A stretch of DNA of 64,000 bases from Streptomyces sp. CB00455 (GCF_001905445.1 NZ_LIVQ01000002.1:806001-870000); one strand, 5' to 3'. Counted from the stretch's first letter, positions 1 through 9,376 are shown. Notes: a model not told the origin generated them from the letters alone. A program made the numbers and translations.

Positions 1-601
1 CGGCGGTCTCCTGGAGGTAGGCGACCGTCATCAGGTCCTCGCCGAGCTCGTCGGTCTCGGAGTGCGCGAAGTGCAGCGGGCCGGGCGGCAGCAGCTCGGC
101 CTGCCGGCGCCAGGCGTCGACGAGCCGCTCGTGCAGGGAGTTCCACTGGTCGGCGCCGGGGAAGCGCTCCTCCATCCAGAACCACTGCGGGCCGGCCGCC
201 TCCACCAGCGAGGTGGGGGTGTCGGCGTTGTACTCCAGCATCTTGGCGGGACTGCCGGTGCCGTCGTAGCGCAGGTCGAAACGGCCGTAGAGGGAGGGCT
301 GTTCGGCCCGGCGGCGCCAGGACCGCGCGATCAGCGCGGCCAGTTCCGGGTCGGTGATGCCAAGGTCGGCGAAACGGTCCTGGTCGACGATGTGCGCGGC
401 CGCGGCCAGGCACATGGCGTGCAGCTCCTCGACGACGTTCTCCAGCGCCTCGACCTCGGGCAGGGAGAAGGAGTAGTACGCGCTCTCGTCCCAGTAGGGG
501 CGCAGGGAGTCGTCGGGGTAGCGGGTGAGGGGGTAGATCAGGCCCTGTTCCTCGACCGTCTTCTGCCAGTCGGGGCGGGGCTCTATGGTGTGCCGCTGCA
601 T
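1..601 (-). CDS. Glutathionylspermidine synthase family protein (ATP-grasp type), 3' end outside the window
   Basis: The reverse-strand frame opens with ATG at 601 (MQRHTIEPRPDWQ) and stays open to base 1, so only the first 200 codons are present. It shows features typical of the GSP-synthase-like family (YgiC/YjfC type): an aromatic-rich N-terminus with LIYPLTRYPDDSLRPYWDE, then FDLRYDGTG and KMLEYNADTPTSL, the last being the conserved core before the ATP-grasp domain. These proteins join a peptide or amino acid to an amine using ATP, but the substrate outside enterobacteria is not established. The start lies 7 bases after the stop of the lipoprotein gene upstream, so the two should be co-transcribed. 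E. coli has a comparable pair, ygiB (lipoprotein-like) and ygiC. Confidence 0.85.
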   Translation of the reverse strand, partial: MQRHTIEPRPDWQKTVEEQGLIYPLTRYPDDSLRPYWDESAYYSFSLPEVEALENVVEELHAMCLAAAAHIVDQDRFADLGITDPELAALIARSWRRRAEQPSLYGRFDLRYDGTGSPAKMLEYNADTPTSLVEAAGPQWFWMEERFPGADQWNSLHERLVDAWRRQAELLPPGPLHFAHSETDELGEDLMTVAYLQETA

Positions 602-608
602 GGGGCGC

Positions 609-908
609 TCAGCCGCCGGACGAGCCGGAGTGGCTTCCGCCGATGCCGCCACGGGTGACGGCCGACTTGTCGAAGCTACCGCCGGAGACCCTGCCGTTGC
701 TGACGGTGCCGCCGTAGTAGTACGCGCCGTGGCCGCCGCTCTTGCACTCCCGGTTGTTCAGCTTCTCCAGGGTGGAGCGGTGGGCGCACCGCTTGTCCGG
801 CTCGTCGCTGCTGCCGCAGGCCACGAGCGTGGCCGCGAGCAGGCCCATGCCTCCGAGTGCGACGGCGCCGGAGCGCATACGGCGCTTGTTGGTGCTGCTG
901 CTGTCCAT
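609..908 (-). CDS. Small secreted lipoprotein, Gly/Ser-rich
   Basis: The 99-residue product starts with a lipoprotein signal peptide: a basic n-region (KRRMR, residues 8-12), a hydrophobic stretch, and the lipobox LVAC with the modified Cys at 31. The mature part is short, carries two more Cys, and becomes Gly/Ser-rich (YYYGG, then SGGS and GGIGGSHSGSSGG). It should be anchored to the outer face of the membrane. No catalytic domain is visible. It lies directly upstream of the GSP-synthase-like gene with a 7-base gap, so the pair is probably one operon. Function unknown. Confidence 0.75.
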   Translation of the reverse strand: MDSSSTNKRRMRSGAVALGGMGLLAATLVACGSSDEPDKRCAHRSTLEKLNNRECKSGGHGAYYYGGTVSNGRVSGGSFDKSAVTRGGIGGSHSGSSGG

Positions 909-997
909 GTCTGGGGCTCCCCCTCGGTGGCGTGCTTCCGACAGACTAGGCCGGGGGCGTGGGGGGATGGAATCCGGCCGTCGAGAGATCCGTGACT

Positions 998-1003
998 TAG
1001 AGT
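998..1003 (+). promoter_or_regulatory. Predicted -10 element (TAGAGT) of a leaderless transcript
   Basis: TAGAGT fits TANNNT and ends 6 bases before the GTG start at 1010, the spacing expected when transcription begins at the start codon. No Shine-Dalgarno sequence is seen before the GTG. No clear -35 element was found. Confidence 0.45.
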
Positions 1004-1009
1004 CGGTTC

Positions 1010-1936
1010 GTGCTCATTGGGATGGTTTGCGCACTCGGTGCGGCGGTGTGCTTCGGTACGGCGTCCGTCCTGCAGGCGATGGCGGCGCGCGCCGCGCAGC
1101 CCGGGACCGGGTCCGGGGTGGACCCGGCGCTGCTGCTGCGGGCGGCGCGCCAGTGGCGCTACCTGGCCGGCCTCGGCCTGGACGCCGTCGGCTTCGTGCT
1201 CCAGATCGTCGCGCTGCGCCACATCCCGATCTACGCGGTGGGGGCCGCGCTGGCCGCGAGCCTGGCCGTGACGGCGGTGGCCGCGGCGAGGCTGCTGCGG
1301 GTGCGGCTGTCCGGTACCGAATGGGGTGCGGTGGGGGTGGTCTGCGCGGGACTGCTGATGCTCGGGCTGGCTTCCGGAGAGGAGGGTTCGGGGACGGGCA
1401 CCTTCGCGCTGAAGCTCGGGCTGCTCGGCGTGTCGGTGCTGGTGCTGCTGGCCGGAGCGGTGGCGGGCCGGCTCCCCGAGGGCCCGCGGGCGCTGGTCCT
1501 GGGGCTGGGCTCCGGGACGGGCTTCGGGGTGGTGGAGGTGTCGGTCCGCCTGATCGACTCCGTCCGGGACCTGCGCAACCCGGCCCTGTACGCGCTCCTG
1601 CTCGGCGGCGGCGCGGGCTTCCTGCTGCTCACCTCGGCGCTCCAGCGCGGCTCGGTGACGGCGGCGACGGCCGGCATGGTGCTCGGCGAGACCATCGGGC
1701 CGGCGGTGGTGGGGGTCGTCTGGCTCGGGGACCGCCCCCGCGAGGGCCTGGCCTGGCTGGCGGTCACCGGCTTCGCGGTAGCGGTCGCCGGCGCCCTCGC
1801 CCTGGCCCGCTTCGGCGAACTCCCGAAACCGGAACCCGGCCCCGACCCCGGGACGGAGACGGGGACGGGGACAGGGACAGGGGCGGCTACGGGGCCCGGA
1901 CGGAACCCGGAGCGCGGGCCAGAGCCGGAGCAGTAG
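1010..1936 (+). CDS. DMT-superfamily (EamA-like) membrane transporter
   Basis: The 308-residue product has about nine to ten hydrophobic segments between residues 1 and 275, in the arrangement of drug/metabolite transporter family members (for example VCALGAAVCFGTASVLQ at the start and FAVAVAGALALA near 255). The helices Gly-rich and Ala-rich, the AAS and GET motifs and the length fit the family, but the substrate cannot be told from sequence. The GTG at 1010 is chosen because it directly follows the first membrane helix start and a well-spaced -10. The last 30 residues are a charged low-complexity tail (PEPGPDPG, TGTGTGTG, RNPERGPEPEQ) whose DNA is partly duplicated after the stop. Confidence 0.8.
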   Translation: MLIGMVCALGAAVCFGTASVLQAMAARAAQPGTGSGVDPALLLRAARQWRYLAGLGLDAVGFVLQIVALRHIPIYAVGAALAASLAVTAVAAARLLRVRLSGTEWGAVGVVCAGLLMLGLASGEEGSGTGTFALKLGLLGVSVLVLLAGAVAGRLPEGPRALVLGLGSGTGFGVVEVSVRLIDSVRDLRNPALYALLLGGGAGFLLLTSALQRGSVTAATAGMVLGETIGPAVVGVVWLGDRPREGLAWLAVTGFAVAVAGALALARFGELPKPEPGPDPGTETGTGTGTGAATGPGRNPERGPEPEQ

Positions 1937-2048
1937 CGGGACTTGGAGCGGGGTACCGGAGCCCGGCCCGGAGCGGGGGCCAAAGGCCGGAGCGAGAGCA
2001 GCAGCGAGGGCAAGACCCCGGACGGAACCCGGAGCGCGGGCCAGAGCC
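1896..2048. repeat. Direct repeat, two 32-bp copies about 121 bp apart
   Basis: A 32-base sequence beginning CCCGGACGGAACCCGG occurs at about 1896-1927, across the end of the transporter coding region, and again at about 2017-2048 in the non-coding gap before the MocR gene. Flanking bases (GCAGTAGC, CGGAGCGGGG) are also repeated imperfectly. The rest of 1937-2132 is GC-rich and contains no gene. Confidence 0.7.
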
Positions 2049-2132
2049 CGGCCCGGAGCGGGGGCAGTAGCAGGACCCGGAGCGGGGGTCGGGGCCTGAC
2101 CCGCAGCCCGGACCCGGCGCCCGGCATCGGTG

Positions 2133-3536
2133 TCACGGCAGGGCCGCCGACAGGGCCGCCAGGGTTGGTGTCCAGGCGCTGTCCGACGGGGTTCCGTAGC
2201 CGACGACCACCGCGTCGCGCGGCGGGAGGCCGGCCTGCGGATGGCGGAAGGCGGACAGGCCGTGCAGGGCCAGGTCCTGCCAGGCCGCCGACTGGAGCAC
2301 GGAGCGCTCCGTCCCGGCCGGGAGGTCCAGCACCGCGTGCAGCCCCGCCGCGATGCCGGAGACGGCCACCCGGCCGTCCACCGCCGCCACCAGTTCGTCC
2401 CGGCGGCGCCGGTAGCGCAGCCGCATGCCGCGCACGTGCCGGTCGTAGGCGCCGGAGGTGATGAACTCCGCCAGCGTGAGCTGGTCCAGCGCGCTGGAGG
2501 TCCAGTCGCCCATGCCCTTCGCGGCGAGGACCTCGTCCAGCAGCGCCGGCGGGACCACCATCCAGCCCATGCGCAGCCCGGGCGCCAGCGACTTGCTGGC
2601 CGTGCCGAGGTACACCACCCGCTCCGGGTCCAGCCCCTGCAACGCGCCCACCGGCTGGCGGTCGTAGCGGAACTCCCCGTCGTAGTCGTCCTCCAGGATC
2701 AGGCCGCCCGTGGTCCGGGCCCAGTCGACCGCCGCCGCCCGGCGGGCCGGGGTCAGGGCGACCCCGGTGGGGAACTGGTGCGCAGCGGTCAGCAGCACCG
2801 CCCCGGCCGCCGGGGAGAGCCCGGCGAGTTCACCCGTCCGCGCCCCCTGCGCGTCCACGCCGAGCGGCGAGGTCCGCAGCCCCGCGCGCGTGAGCAGGTT
2901 GCGGTGGACGTCCAGGCCGTACCCCTCCACCGCCACCTCGCGGACCCGGCGCCCCCTCAGCACCCGTGCCAGAAGGGTCAGGGCGTGGGCGAAGCCGGCG
3001 CACAGCACGATCCGCTCGGGGTCGGCGTGGACCCCGCGGGCCCGTGCCAGGTACCCGGTCAGCGCCTCCCGCAGCTCGGGCCGGCCGCGCCCGTCGGACC
3101 CGTACCCGAAGGCTTCGTTCGGCGCGTGGGTCAGCGCCCTGCGGGCCGCCGTCAGCCAGGCCGCCCGGGGGAAGGCGCCCACGTCCGGGGAGCCGGGCAG
3201 CAGGCTGTACGAGGGCCCCCGGCGGGCCGGGTGCCGTACGCGGGCGGACGCCGCGGCCCGGCGCGGCCGTGCGCGCTGGGCGACGCGCGTGCCCGAGCCC
3301 TGGCGGGCCGTCAGCCAGCCCTCGGCGACGAGCTCGGCATAGGCTTCCGCGACCGTGTTGCGCGCGACGCCCAGGTCGACGGCGAGCGAGCGGGAGGACG
3401 GGAGTCTGGTCCCGGGGGCGAGCCGTCCGCTGCGGGCCGCCTCGCGCAACGCCTCGGCGAGACCGGCCCGCAGCCCCCGGCCCGCGGAGAGGTCGAGATG
3501 CAGGTCGGCTCCGAAAGTGGCCCACGATTGCGTCAT
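2133..3536 (-). CDS. MocR/PdxR-type transcriptional regulator (GntR HTH fused to aminotransferase-like domain)
   Basis: The 467-residue protein has a GntR winged helix at about residues 10-80 (LPSSRSLAVDLGVARNTV, then LTARQGSGTRV) followed by a class I aminotransferase-like domain from about 105 to the end. The PLP-binding lysine region is intact in GTASKSLAPGLRMGW, and DDYDGEFRY matches the family. MocR proteins bind PLP or PLP-amino-acid adducts and control PLP or amine metabolism genes. The ATG at 3536 is preferred over 3542 because a TATGGT -10 sits 8 bases upstream, giving a leaderless mRNA. It is divergent from an AhpD-like gene 47 bases away, its most likely target. Confidence 0.88.
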   Translation of the reverse strand: MTQSWATFGADLHLDLSAGRGLRAGLAEALREAARSGRLAPGTRLPSSRSLAVDLGVARNTVAEAYAELVAEGWLTARQGSGTRVAQRARPRRAAASARVRHPARRGPSYSLLPGSPDVGAFPRAAWLTAARRALTHAPNEAFGYGSDGRGRPELREALTGYLARARGVHADPERIVLCAGFAHALTLLARVLRGRRVREVAVEGYGLDVHRNLLTRAGLRTSPLGVDAQGARTGELAGLSPAAGAVLLTAAHQFPTGVALTPARRAAAVDWARTTGGLILEDDYDGEFRYDRQPVGALQGLDPERVVYLGTASKSLAPGLRMGWMVVPPALLDEVLAAKGMGDWTSSALDQLTLAEFITSGAYDRHVRGMRLRYRRRRDELVAAVDGRVAVSGIAAGLHAVLDLPAGTERSVLQSAAWQDLALHGLSAFRHPQAGLPPRDAVVVGYGTPSDSAWTPTLAALSAALP

Positions 3537-3544
3537 GAACATGG

Positions 3545-3576
3545 ACCATATCGGCGGGCCGTCCGCCTCCTAGGGT
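3545..3576. promoter_or_regulatory. Divergent leaderless promoters of the MocR gene and the AhpD-like gene
   Basis: On the reverse strand TATGGT (3550-3545) lies 8 bases before the ATG at 3536. On the forward strand TAGGGT (3571-3576) lies 7 bases before the ATG at 3584. The 20 bases between the two -10 elements are the obvious place for a MocR operator, but no clean repeat pair was found. Confidence 0.55.
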
Positions 3577-3583
3577 GGATCAC

Positions 3584-4132
3584 ATGACGACTACGAACGA
3601 GCAGCGGTACACCGCCGGCGTCACGCCCGCCCCCGCCCCCTCCCCCGCCCACTCCCACGCGCCGGAGCACACTCCGCGCCTGCACATGGCCAAGCTCGCC
3701 CCCGAGGTGTACAAGGCCGTCCTGGGCCTGGAGATCGCCTCCAAGAAGGGTCTGGACCCGGCCCTGGTCGAGCTCGTCAAGATCCGGGCCTCGCAGGTCA
3801 ACCACTGCGCCTTCTGCCTGGACATGCACACCAAGGACGCGCTCGCGGCCGGTGAGAGCGTCGAGCGGATCGTGCAGCTGGGCGCCTGGGAGGAGTCGCG
3901 GCACTTCTACACGGAGAAGGAGCTCGCCGCGATCGAGCTCACCGAGGCGGTCACGGTCCTCACCGACGGGTTCGTACCCGACGCGGTGTACGAGAAGGCC
4001 GCCCGGCACTTCGAGGAGGGCGAGCTGGCCCAGCTGATCGCCGTCATCGCGACGATCAACGTCTGGAACCGCTTCGGTGTCACCACCCGTATGGTGCCGG
4101 GGCACTACACGCCCGGCATGTACAAGAGCTGA
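3584..4132 (+). CDS. AhpD-like alkylhydroperoxidase / carboxymuconolactone decarboxylase family protein
   Basis: The 182-residue product has a low-complexity N-terminus (PAPAPSPAHSHAPEH) and then an AhpD-like helical core. The redox motif is complete: CAFCLDMH, that is CxxC followed four residues later by His, preceded by KIRASQVNH. Such proteins act as peroxidase-like thiol enzymes. Family members next to a MocR regulator are common in actinobacteria. The ATG at 3584 is chosen over an in-frame GTG at 3575 because the latter overlaps the -10 element TAGGGT. The gene ends before a run of short repeats and a bidirectional terminator shared with mdh. Confidence 0.88.
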   Translation: MTTTNEQRYTAGVTPAPAPSPAHSHAPEHTPRLHMAKLAPEVYKAVLGLEIASKKGLDPALVELVKIRASQVNHCAFCLDMHTKDALAAGESVERIVQLGAWEESRHFYTEKELAAIELTEAVTVLTDGFVPDAVYEKAARHFEEGELAQLIAVIATINVWNRFGVTTRMVPGHYTPGMYKS

Positions 4133-4133
4133 C

Positions 4134-4225
4134 CCCGGGCCCGGGCCCGGGCCCGGTCCCGGTCCCGGTCCCGGTCCCGGTCGGTCGGTCGGCCCGTTCG
4201 CCCGTTCGCCCGTCCGTCCGTCCGT
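4134..4225. repeat. Cluster of short tandem repeats
   Basis: The sequence passes through several microsatellites in turn: GGGCCC units, about four TCCCGG hexamers, CGGT tetramers, CGTTCGCC units and CGTC tetramers. It lies between two convergent genes and encodes nothing recognisable. Confidence 0.8.
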
Positions 4226-4253
4226 AAGGGACCCACGGCCGTCGCACGCCGAA

Positions 4254-4284
4254 AAGGCCCCGGCGCGCTGGGCGCCGGGGCCTT
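4254..4284. terminator. Bidirectional terminator between the AhpD-like gene and mdh
   Basis: A perfect 13-bp inverted repeat (AAGGCCCCGGCGC) with a 5-base loop lies between the convergent genes. There is no strong U-tract, as usual in Streptomyces. Confidence 0.8.
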
Positions 4285-4337
4285 CGGTCGTGCGGGCCGG
4301 GCGAGTGGCCGATCCGGCCGGCTCGCGCCGGGTCGGG

Positions 4338-5456
<1,119 letters not shown>

Positions 5457-5528
5457 TCAATCCCCCGGTCCCTGTGGTCCGTGGCACACAAAGCCCCCGG
5501 TTCCCAGGGGATACGGGGGCCCGGCCCC

Positions 5529-6131
5529 CTATTCGACCAGGAAGATCTCGCCCGTCCGGTGGCCTTCGACGGCCTTGACGTAGGCGTTCGCCGCGCGCCG
5601 CACCGGCACCGCGTCGAAGCCGGCGAAGGTGTCCCCGTAGACGCCGAGGGACTCTTCGAAAACGGTCGGGCTGACGGCGTTGATCCGCTGCCGGCCGGGG
5701 AGTTCGATGGCGGCGGCCCGTACGAAGGCTTCCACGGCGCCGTTGACCAGGGCGGCGACCGAGCCGGTGAGCAGCGGTTCGCGCGCCAGGATCCCGGTGA
5801 TCAGGGTGAAGGAGGCGTGGGCGGGCAGCCGGGCCGCGCCCTGGCGGACCAGTTCGATCTGGGAGACGGCCTTGCCCTCCAGGCCGCCGCGCACGTCCTG
5901 GACGGTCAGTTCGCCGAGCGGGCGCCAGGGGACGCTGCCGGCGGCGACGGCCACCGCGTCCACGGCGCCCACCGCCTCGTACATCGCCCGGATCGATTCG
6001 GGGTCGGTGATGTCGACGTGGATGTCGGCCCCCGTGCGGGAGGCGGTGACGACCATGTGGCCGCGCTCGCTCAGGGCCGTGTGAACCGCTCGGCCGAGGG
6101 TTCCGTTCGCTCCGATCAGTACGACGTTCAT
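5529..6131 (-). CDS. Short-chain dehydrogenase-like protein with altered active site
   Basis: The 200-residue protein begins with an SDR-type nucleotide-binding motif (GANGTLG, residues 8-14). VDITD and VAAGSVPW correspond to the usual cofactor regions. The place of the catalytic YxxxK reads TGSVAALVNGAVEAF: aligned on the AVEAF helix, Tyr is replaced by Ala and Lys by Asn. It therefore probably does not work as a classical SDR and may bind NAD(P) as a sensor or act by another mechanism. It is divergent from a LysR gene with a 70-base gap, which suggests control by that regulator. Confidence 0.75.
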   Translation of the reverse strand: MNVVLIGANGTLGRAVHTALSERGHMVVTASRTGADIHVDITDPESIRAMYEAVGAVDAVAVAAGSVPWRPLGELTVQDVRGGLEGKAVSQIELVRQGAARLPAHASFTLITGILAREPLLTGSVAALVNGAVEAFVRAAAIELPGRQRINAVSPTVFEESLGVYGDTFAGFDAVPVRRAANAYVKAVEGHRTGEIFLVE

Positions 6132-6201
6132 AGGGCGAGCATCGCGCCCGCCGACCGTGAAGTCCAGCTACCTCCGCTACAGCGATCGTTAAGGTGAACT
6201 C

Positions 6202-7179
6202 ATGCTTGATGTGAAGCGGATGGTCCTGCTGCGCGACCTGGCGCAACACGGTCGGGTGACGGCGGTCGCCGAGCTGCACGGGGTGACGCCTTCCGCCGTC
6301 TCCCAGCAGCTGCGCGCCCTGGAGGCCGAGGCGGGTGCCGCCCTCGTCGAGCGCGAGGGGCGGGGGCTGCGGCTCACCGCGGCCGGCTCGGCGCTGGCCG
6401 CCGCCTGCGAGCCGGTGCTGGCCGCGCTGGAGCGCGCCGAGGGGGCCGTCCGCGCCCTGGACGCCGACGTGAGCGGGGAGCTGGCCGTCGGCTGCGCCCC
6501 GAGCGCGCTGGCCACCGTGGCCGCGCCGCTCGTCGCCGAACTGGCCGTGCGCCACCCCGGGCTGCGCCCGCGGATCGTGCAGGCCGACCCGGAGGAGGCC
6601 GTCCCGCTGCTGCGCGGGCGCCGCCTGGACCTGGCGGTCACCTACGCCTACCCGCTGCTGGGCGCGCCGCCCGCGCCCGGGACCACCTCGGTGCCGCTCT
6701 TCGAGGACCCGCTGTGCCTGGCGCTGCCCGAGGCGCTGGCACCGGCGTACGAACGGGACGGGCTCGCGGCGCTGCGCCGGAGCGAGTGGGTCTCGGCCCC
6801 GGCCCCCGGCAGCTGCCGGGAGATGCTGCTGCACGCCTGCCGGAACGCCGGTTTCACCCCGCGCATCGCACACGAGTGCGCCGATCTGCGGGCGGGGCTG
6901 TGGATCGTCGCCACCGGGCAGGCGGTGTCGATCCTGCCGAAGCTGCTGTGCGACGCCCCGCCGCCGGGCACCGTCGTACGGGAGTTGCCGGGCCCGGGGC
7001 GGACGCTGCAGGCGCTGGTCCGGGCGGGCAGCGAGAGCCGGCCGGCCGTGGCGGCCACCCTGGCGGCGCTGACCGCCCGGCACGCACTGCACGCCCGCGA
7101 CCCCCGCGGCGCCGGGCCCGTGCGGCCCGGCGGGCGCGGGCCGGTTACCGGCGGGCGCGGGCCGGTCAGCGGACGGTGA
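6202..7179 (+). CDS. LysR-family transcriptional regulator
   Basis: The 325-residue protein has a LysR winged helix-turn-helix at residues 1-65 (VTAVAELHGVTPSAVSQQLRALE and REGRGLRLTAAG), then a periplasmic-binding-like effector domain from about 90 to 295. The C-terminus is a short low-complexity repeat ([16 protein letters not shown]). LysR proteins usually bind the divergent promoter, here that of the SDR-like gene. The inducer is not predictable. Its 3' end overlaps that of the convergent DUF3017 gene by 14 bases. Confidence 0.88.
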   Translation: MLDVKRMVLLRDLAQHGRVTAVAELHGVTPSAVSQQLRALEAEAGAALVEREGRGLRLTAAGSALAAACEPVLAALERAEGAVRALDADVSGELAVGCAPSALATVAAPLVAELAVRHPGLRPRIVQADPEEAVPLLRGRRLDLAVTYAYPLLGAPPAPGTTSVPLFEDPLCLALPEALAPAYERDGLAALRRSEWVSAPAPGSCREMLLHACRNAGFTPRIAHECADLRAGLWIVATGQAVSILPKLLCDAPPPGTVVRELPGPGRTLQALVRAGSESRPAVAATLAALTARHALHARDPRGAGPVRPGGRGPVTGGRGPVSGR

Positions 7180-7591
7180 AGCGGACCGCCGTCTCCAGGA
7201 AGGGGATCTCCAACCACGGCTTCGGGGCCATGACCAGCGCGAGCAGCGTGATCGCGATGCCCAGCAGCCCGTAGGTGACCATGTCCGTGAAGCGGGAGCG
7301 GACCGCGAGCATGCCCACCGAGGGCAGCAGGCGCCGCAGCGCCGCCGCCGCGATCAGGGCCACACCGATCACCAGGCAGCCGACCCGGGGCTGCCCCAGC
7401 GCGGTGACCAGCAGCCCGGCCGCCGTCGCGGTCAGCACGCTGAGCATCGGCCACTGACGGGCCGGCGCGGACACCGCCCCGGGGACGGCCCGGCCGCTGC
7501 CCTCCGGGCGTGCGGTGCCCTCGGTGACGGGCGGGAAGCGGCGGGAGCGGGGCGCCTCGGCCGCGGGTTCCGTGCCCGGTTCAGCCTGCAC
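7166..7591 (-). CDS. DUF3017 membrane protein
   Basis: The 141-residue product has about 45 hydrophilic residues at the N-terminus and then three hydrophobic segments (around 49-66, 70-86 and 105-124). The pattern and its place next to folD fit DUF3017, a family of unknown function found in actinobacteria. The start is GTG and lies inside the 3' end of folD (11-base overlap), so translation is probably coupled to FolD. Confidence 0.8.
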   Translation of the reverse strand: MQAEPGTEPAAEAPRSRRFPPVTEGTARPEGSGRAVPGAVSAPARQWPMLSVLTATAAGLLVTALGQPRVGCLVIGVALIAAAALRRLLPSVGMLAVRSRFTDMVTYGLLGIAITLLALVMAPKPWLEIPFLETAVRFTVR

Positions 7592-8441
7592 TGGTGATCC
7601 GTTCCGCCGCTTCGACGACGTTGCCCAGCAGCTGGGCCCGGGTCATCGGGCCGACGCCGCCCGGGTTCGGGGAGATCCAGCCCGCCACCTCGGCGACGCC
7701 GGGGTGCACGTCGCCCACGATCTTGCCCTGCTCGTCGCGGCTGACGCCCACGTCGAGCACGGCCGCGCCCGGCTTCACGTCCTGCGGCTTGACCAGGTGC
7801 GGGACGCCGGCCGCCGCGACGACGATGTCCGCCTGGCGCAGCAGCCCCGGCAGGTCGCGCGTGCCGGTGTGGCAGAGGGTCACGGTGGCGTTCTCGGACT
7901 TGCGGGTCAGCAGCAGGCCGATGGAGCGGCCGACGGTGATGCCCCGGCCGAGGACGACGACGTGCGCGCCGTCGATCCCGACCCCGTGGTGGCGCAGCAG
8001 TTCGACGATGCCGTAGGGGGTGCACGGCAGCGGGCCGGGCTCGTTCAGCACCAGTCGGCCCAGCGACATGGGGTGCAGGCCGTCGGCGTCCTTGACCGGG
8101 TCCATCAGTTCGAGGACCCGGTTGGTGTCGATGCCCTTGGGGAGCGGGAGTTGGACGATGTATCCCGTGCACGCCGGATCGGCGTTGAGTTCCCGTACGA
8201 CGGCCTCGATGTCCTCCTGTGAGGCGGTCGCGGGAAGTTCGCGCTGGATGGAGGCGATGCCGACCTCGGCGCAGTCCTTGTGCTTGCCGTTGACGTACCA
8301 GCGACTGCCCGGATCGTCCCCGACCAGCAGGGTGCCGAGGCCGGGCGTGACGCCCCGGGCCTTCAGGGCCGCCACACGGGCGGTCAGTTCGGACTTGATC
8401 GCGGCTGCGGTGGCCTTGCCATCGAGAATCTGGGCGGTCAT
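7581..8441 (-). CDS. folD: Bifunctional methylenetetrahydrofolate dehydrogenase / methenyltetrahydrofolate cyclohydrolase FolD
   Basis: The 286-residue product interconverts 5,10-methylene-THF, methenyl-THF and 10-formyl-THF, supplying formyl groups for purine synthesis. Visible marks are [14 protein letters not shown] with the catalytic YxxxK (Tyr and Lys), [15 protein letters not shown], the NADP-site glycines in [14 protein letters not shown], and [14 protein letters not shown] near the end. The ATG at 8441 has a strong GGGAGGA ribosome-binding site. It is followed by the overlapping DUF3017 gene. The purine transformylase genes purN and purH, which use its product, lie 1 kb away. Confidence 0.96.
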   Translation of the reverse strand: MTAQILDGKATAAAIKSELTARVAALKARGVTPGLGTLLVGDDPGSRWYVNGKHKDCAEVGIASIQRELPATASQEDIEAVVRELNADPACTGYIVQLPLPKGIDTNRVLELMDPVKDADGLHPMSLGRLVLNEPGPLPCTPYGIVELLRHHGVGIDGAHVVVLGRGITVGRSIGLLLTRKSENATVTLCHTGTRDLPGLLRQADIVVAAAGVPHLVKPQDVKPGAAVLDVGVSRDEQGKIVGDVHPGVAEVAGWISPNPGGVGPMTRAQLLGNVVEAAERITSAG

Positions 8442-8682
8442 GTACCCATCCTCCCGGATGGAGTGCCCCCGGTTCCAGTCAAGGGGCTCGCGGGTGCGCG
8501 CGGTTCATTGCACTTGCACAACAAGTCACCGGCCGTTCGGCCGTCGGCTGGACAAGTCCTGTCCGATCGGACGACGATGACGCAAAAGAGTGCCGCGGGC
8601 AGTGCCGGGGGGCGGACCGTAGACCACAGCTTTCCTCCGTGCGTGCCGTGCGTCCCCGCACTTCCACGGAGGAACACCCCAG

Positions 8683-9297
8683 ATGAGCTTCGGCGACCCG
8701 AACAACCCGTACGGGCAGCAGCCCCCGGCCCCGCAGGGCCAGCCCGGCTACGGCTACCCGCAGCAAGCCCCCCAGGGCGTCCCGCCGCAGGGCGGCTACG
8801 CCTACCCGCAGCAGCAGGCCCCCCAGGGGTACCCCGGCTACCCGGCCGGTCCCGGTGGCTACCCGGGCATGCCGATGGAGATGCCCGGTCTGCTGAAGAC
8901 CGCCCGCGTCCTGCTGTTCATCGTGTCCGGCCTCCAGATCGTCGTCGGACTCTTCGCGCTCGTGGGCGCGGCGGCGGTCTCCAGCAGCACCAACTCGGAC
9001 GCCGGCGACCTCGGCGCAGGCCTCATCGCGGTCGTGGCCGTCCTCGTCTTCGCGTTCGCCGTGTGGGCCCTCATCCTCGGCGTGAAGTTCGCCAAGGGCG
9101 GCAACGGCGTCCGCATCGCGACGATCGTCTACGGGTCGCTGTCGATCCTGGGCAGCCTCGCCAACTTCGCCAACACCTCGGCGAACGGGTCGAGCGGCGT
9201 CTTCGGCGGCATCATCGGCCTGGCCATCGGCGGCACCATCCTCGCCGCGGCGGTCAGCAGCTCTGGCGCCGCGTGGTTCAAGCGCCCGCGCTACTGA
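8683..9297 (+). CDS. Pro/Gln/Tyr/Gly-rich membrane protein
   Basis: The 204-residue product has a low-complexity N-terminus (residues 1-68) made of PQ, GY and PQGYPGYP units, followed by about four hydrophobic segments between 70 and 198. Small Streptomyces membrane proteins with such tails are common and uncharacterised. Start: ATG at 8683 after ACGGAGGAA. The 241 bases upstream contain no gene and should hold the promoters of this gene and of folD. A long terminator follows the stop. Confidence 0.75.
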   Translation: MSFGDPNNPYGQQPPAPQGQPGYGYPQQAPQGVPPQGGYAYPQQQAPQGYPGYPAGPGGYPGMPMEMPGLLKTARVLLFIVSGLQIVVGLFALVGAAAVSSSTNSDAGDLGAGLIAVVAVLVFAFAVWALILGVKFAKGGNGVRIATIVYGSLSILGSLANFANTSANGSSGVFGGIIGLAIGGTILAAAVSSSGAAWFKRPRY

Positions 9298-9309
9298 CAC
9301 GGGCGGTCC

Positions 9310-9364
9310 ACACGGCGAAGGCCGCGACCCGCAGCGGTGCTGCGGGTCGCGGCCTTCGCCGTGT
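9310..9364. terminator. Strong bidirectional terminator
   Basis: A perfect 26-bp inverted repeat starting ACACGGCGAAGGCC with a 3-base loop (GGT) separates the convergent membrane-protein gene and purH. Confidence 0.88.
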
Positions 9365-9376
9365 CCGGGGGCCGGC

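Noticed and set aside
742..2136. Overlapping long open frames on both strands around the DMT transporter
   Set aside because: They are Arg/Gly/Pro-rich products of GC-rich codon positions; only the frame at 1010-1936 gives a membrane protein pattern.
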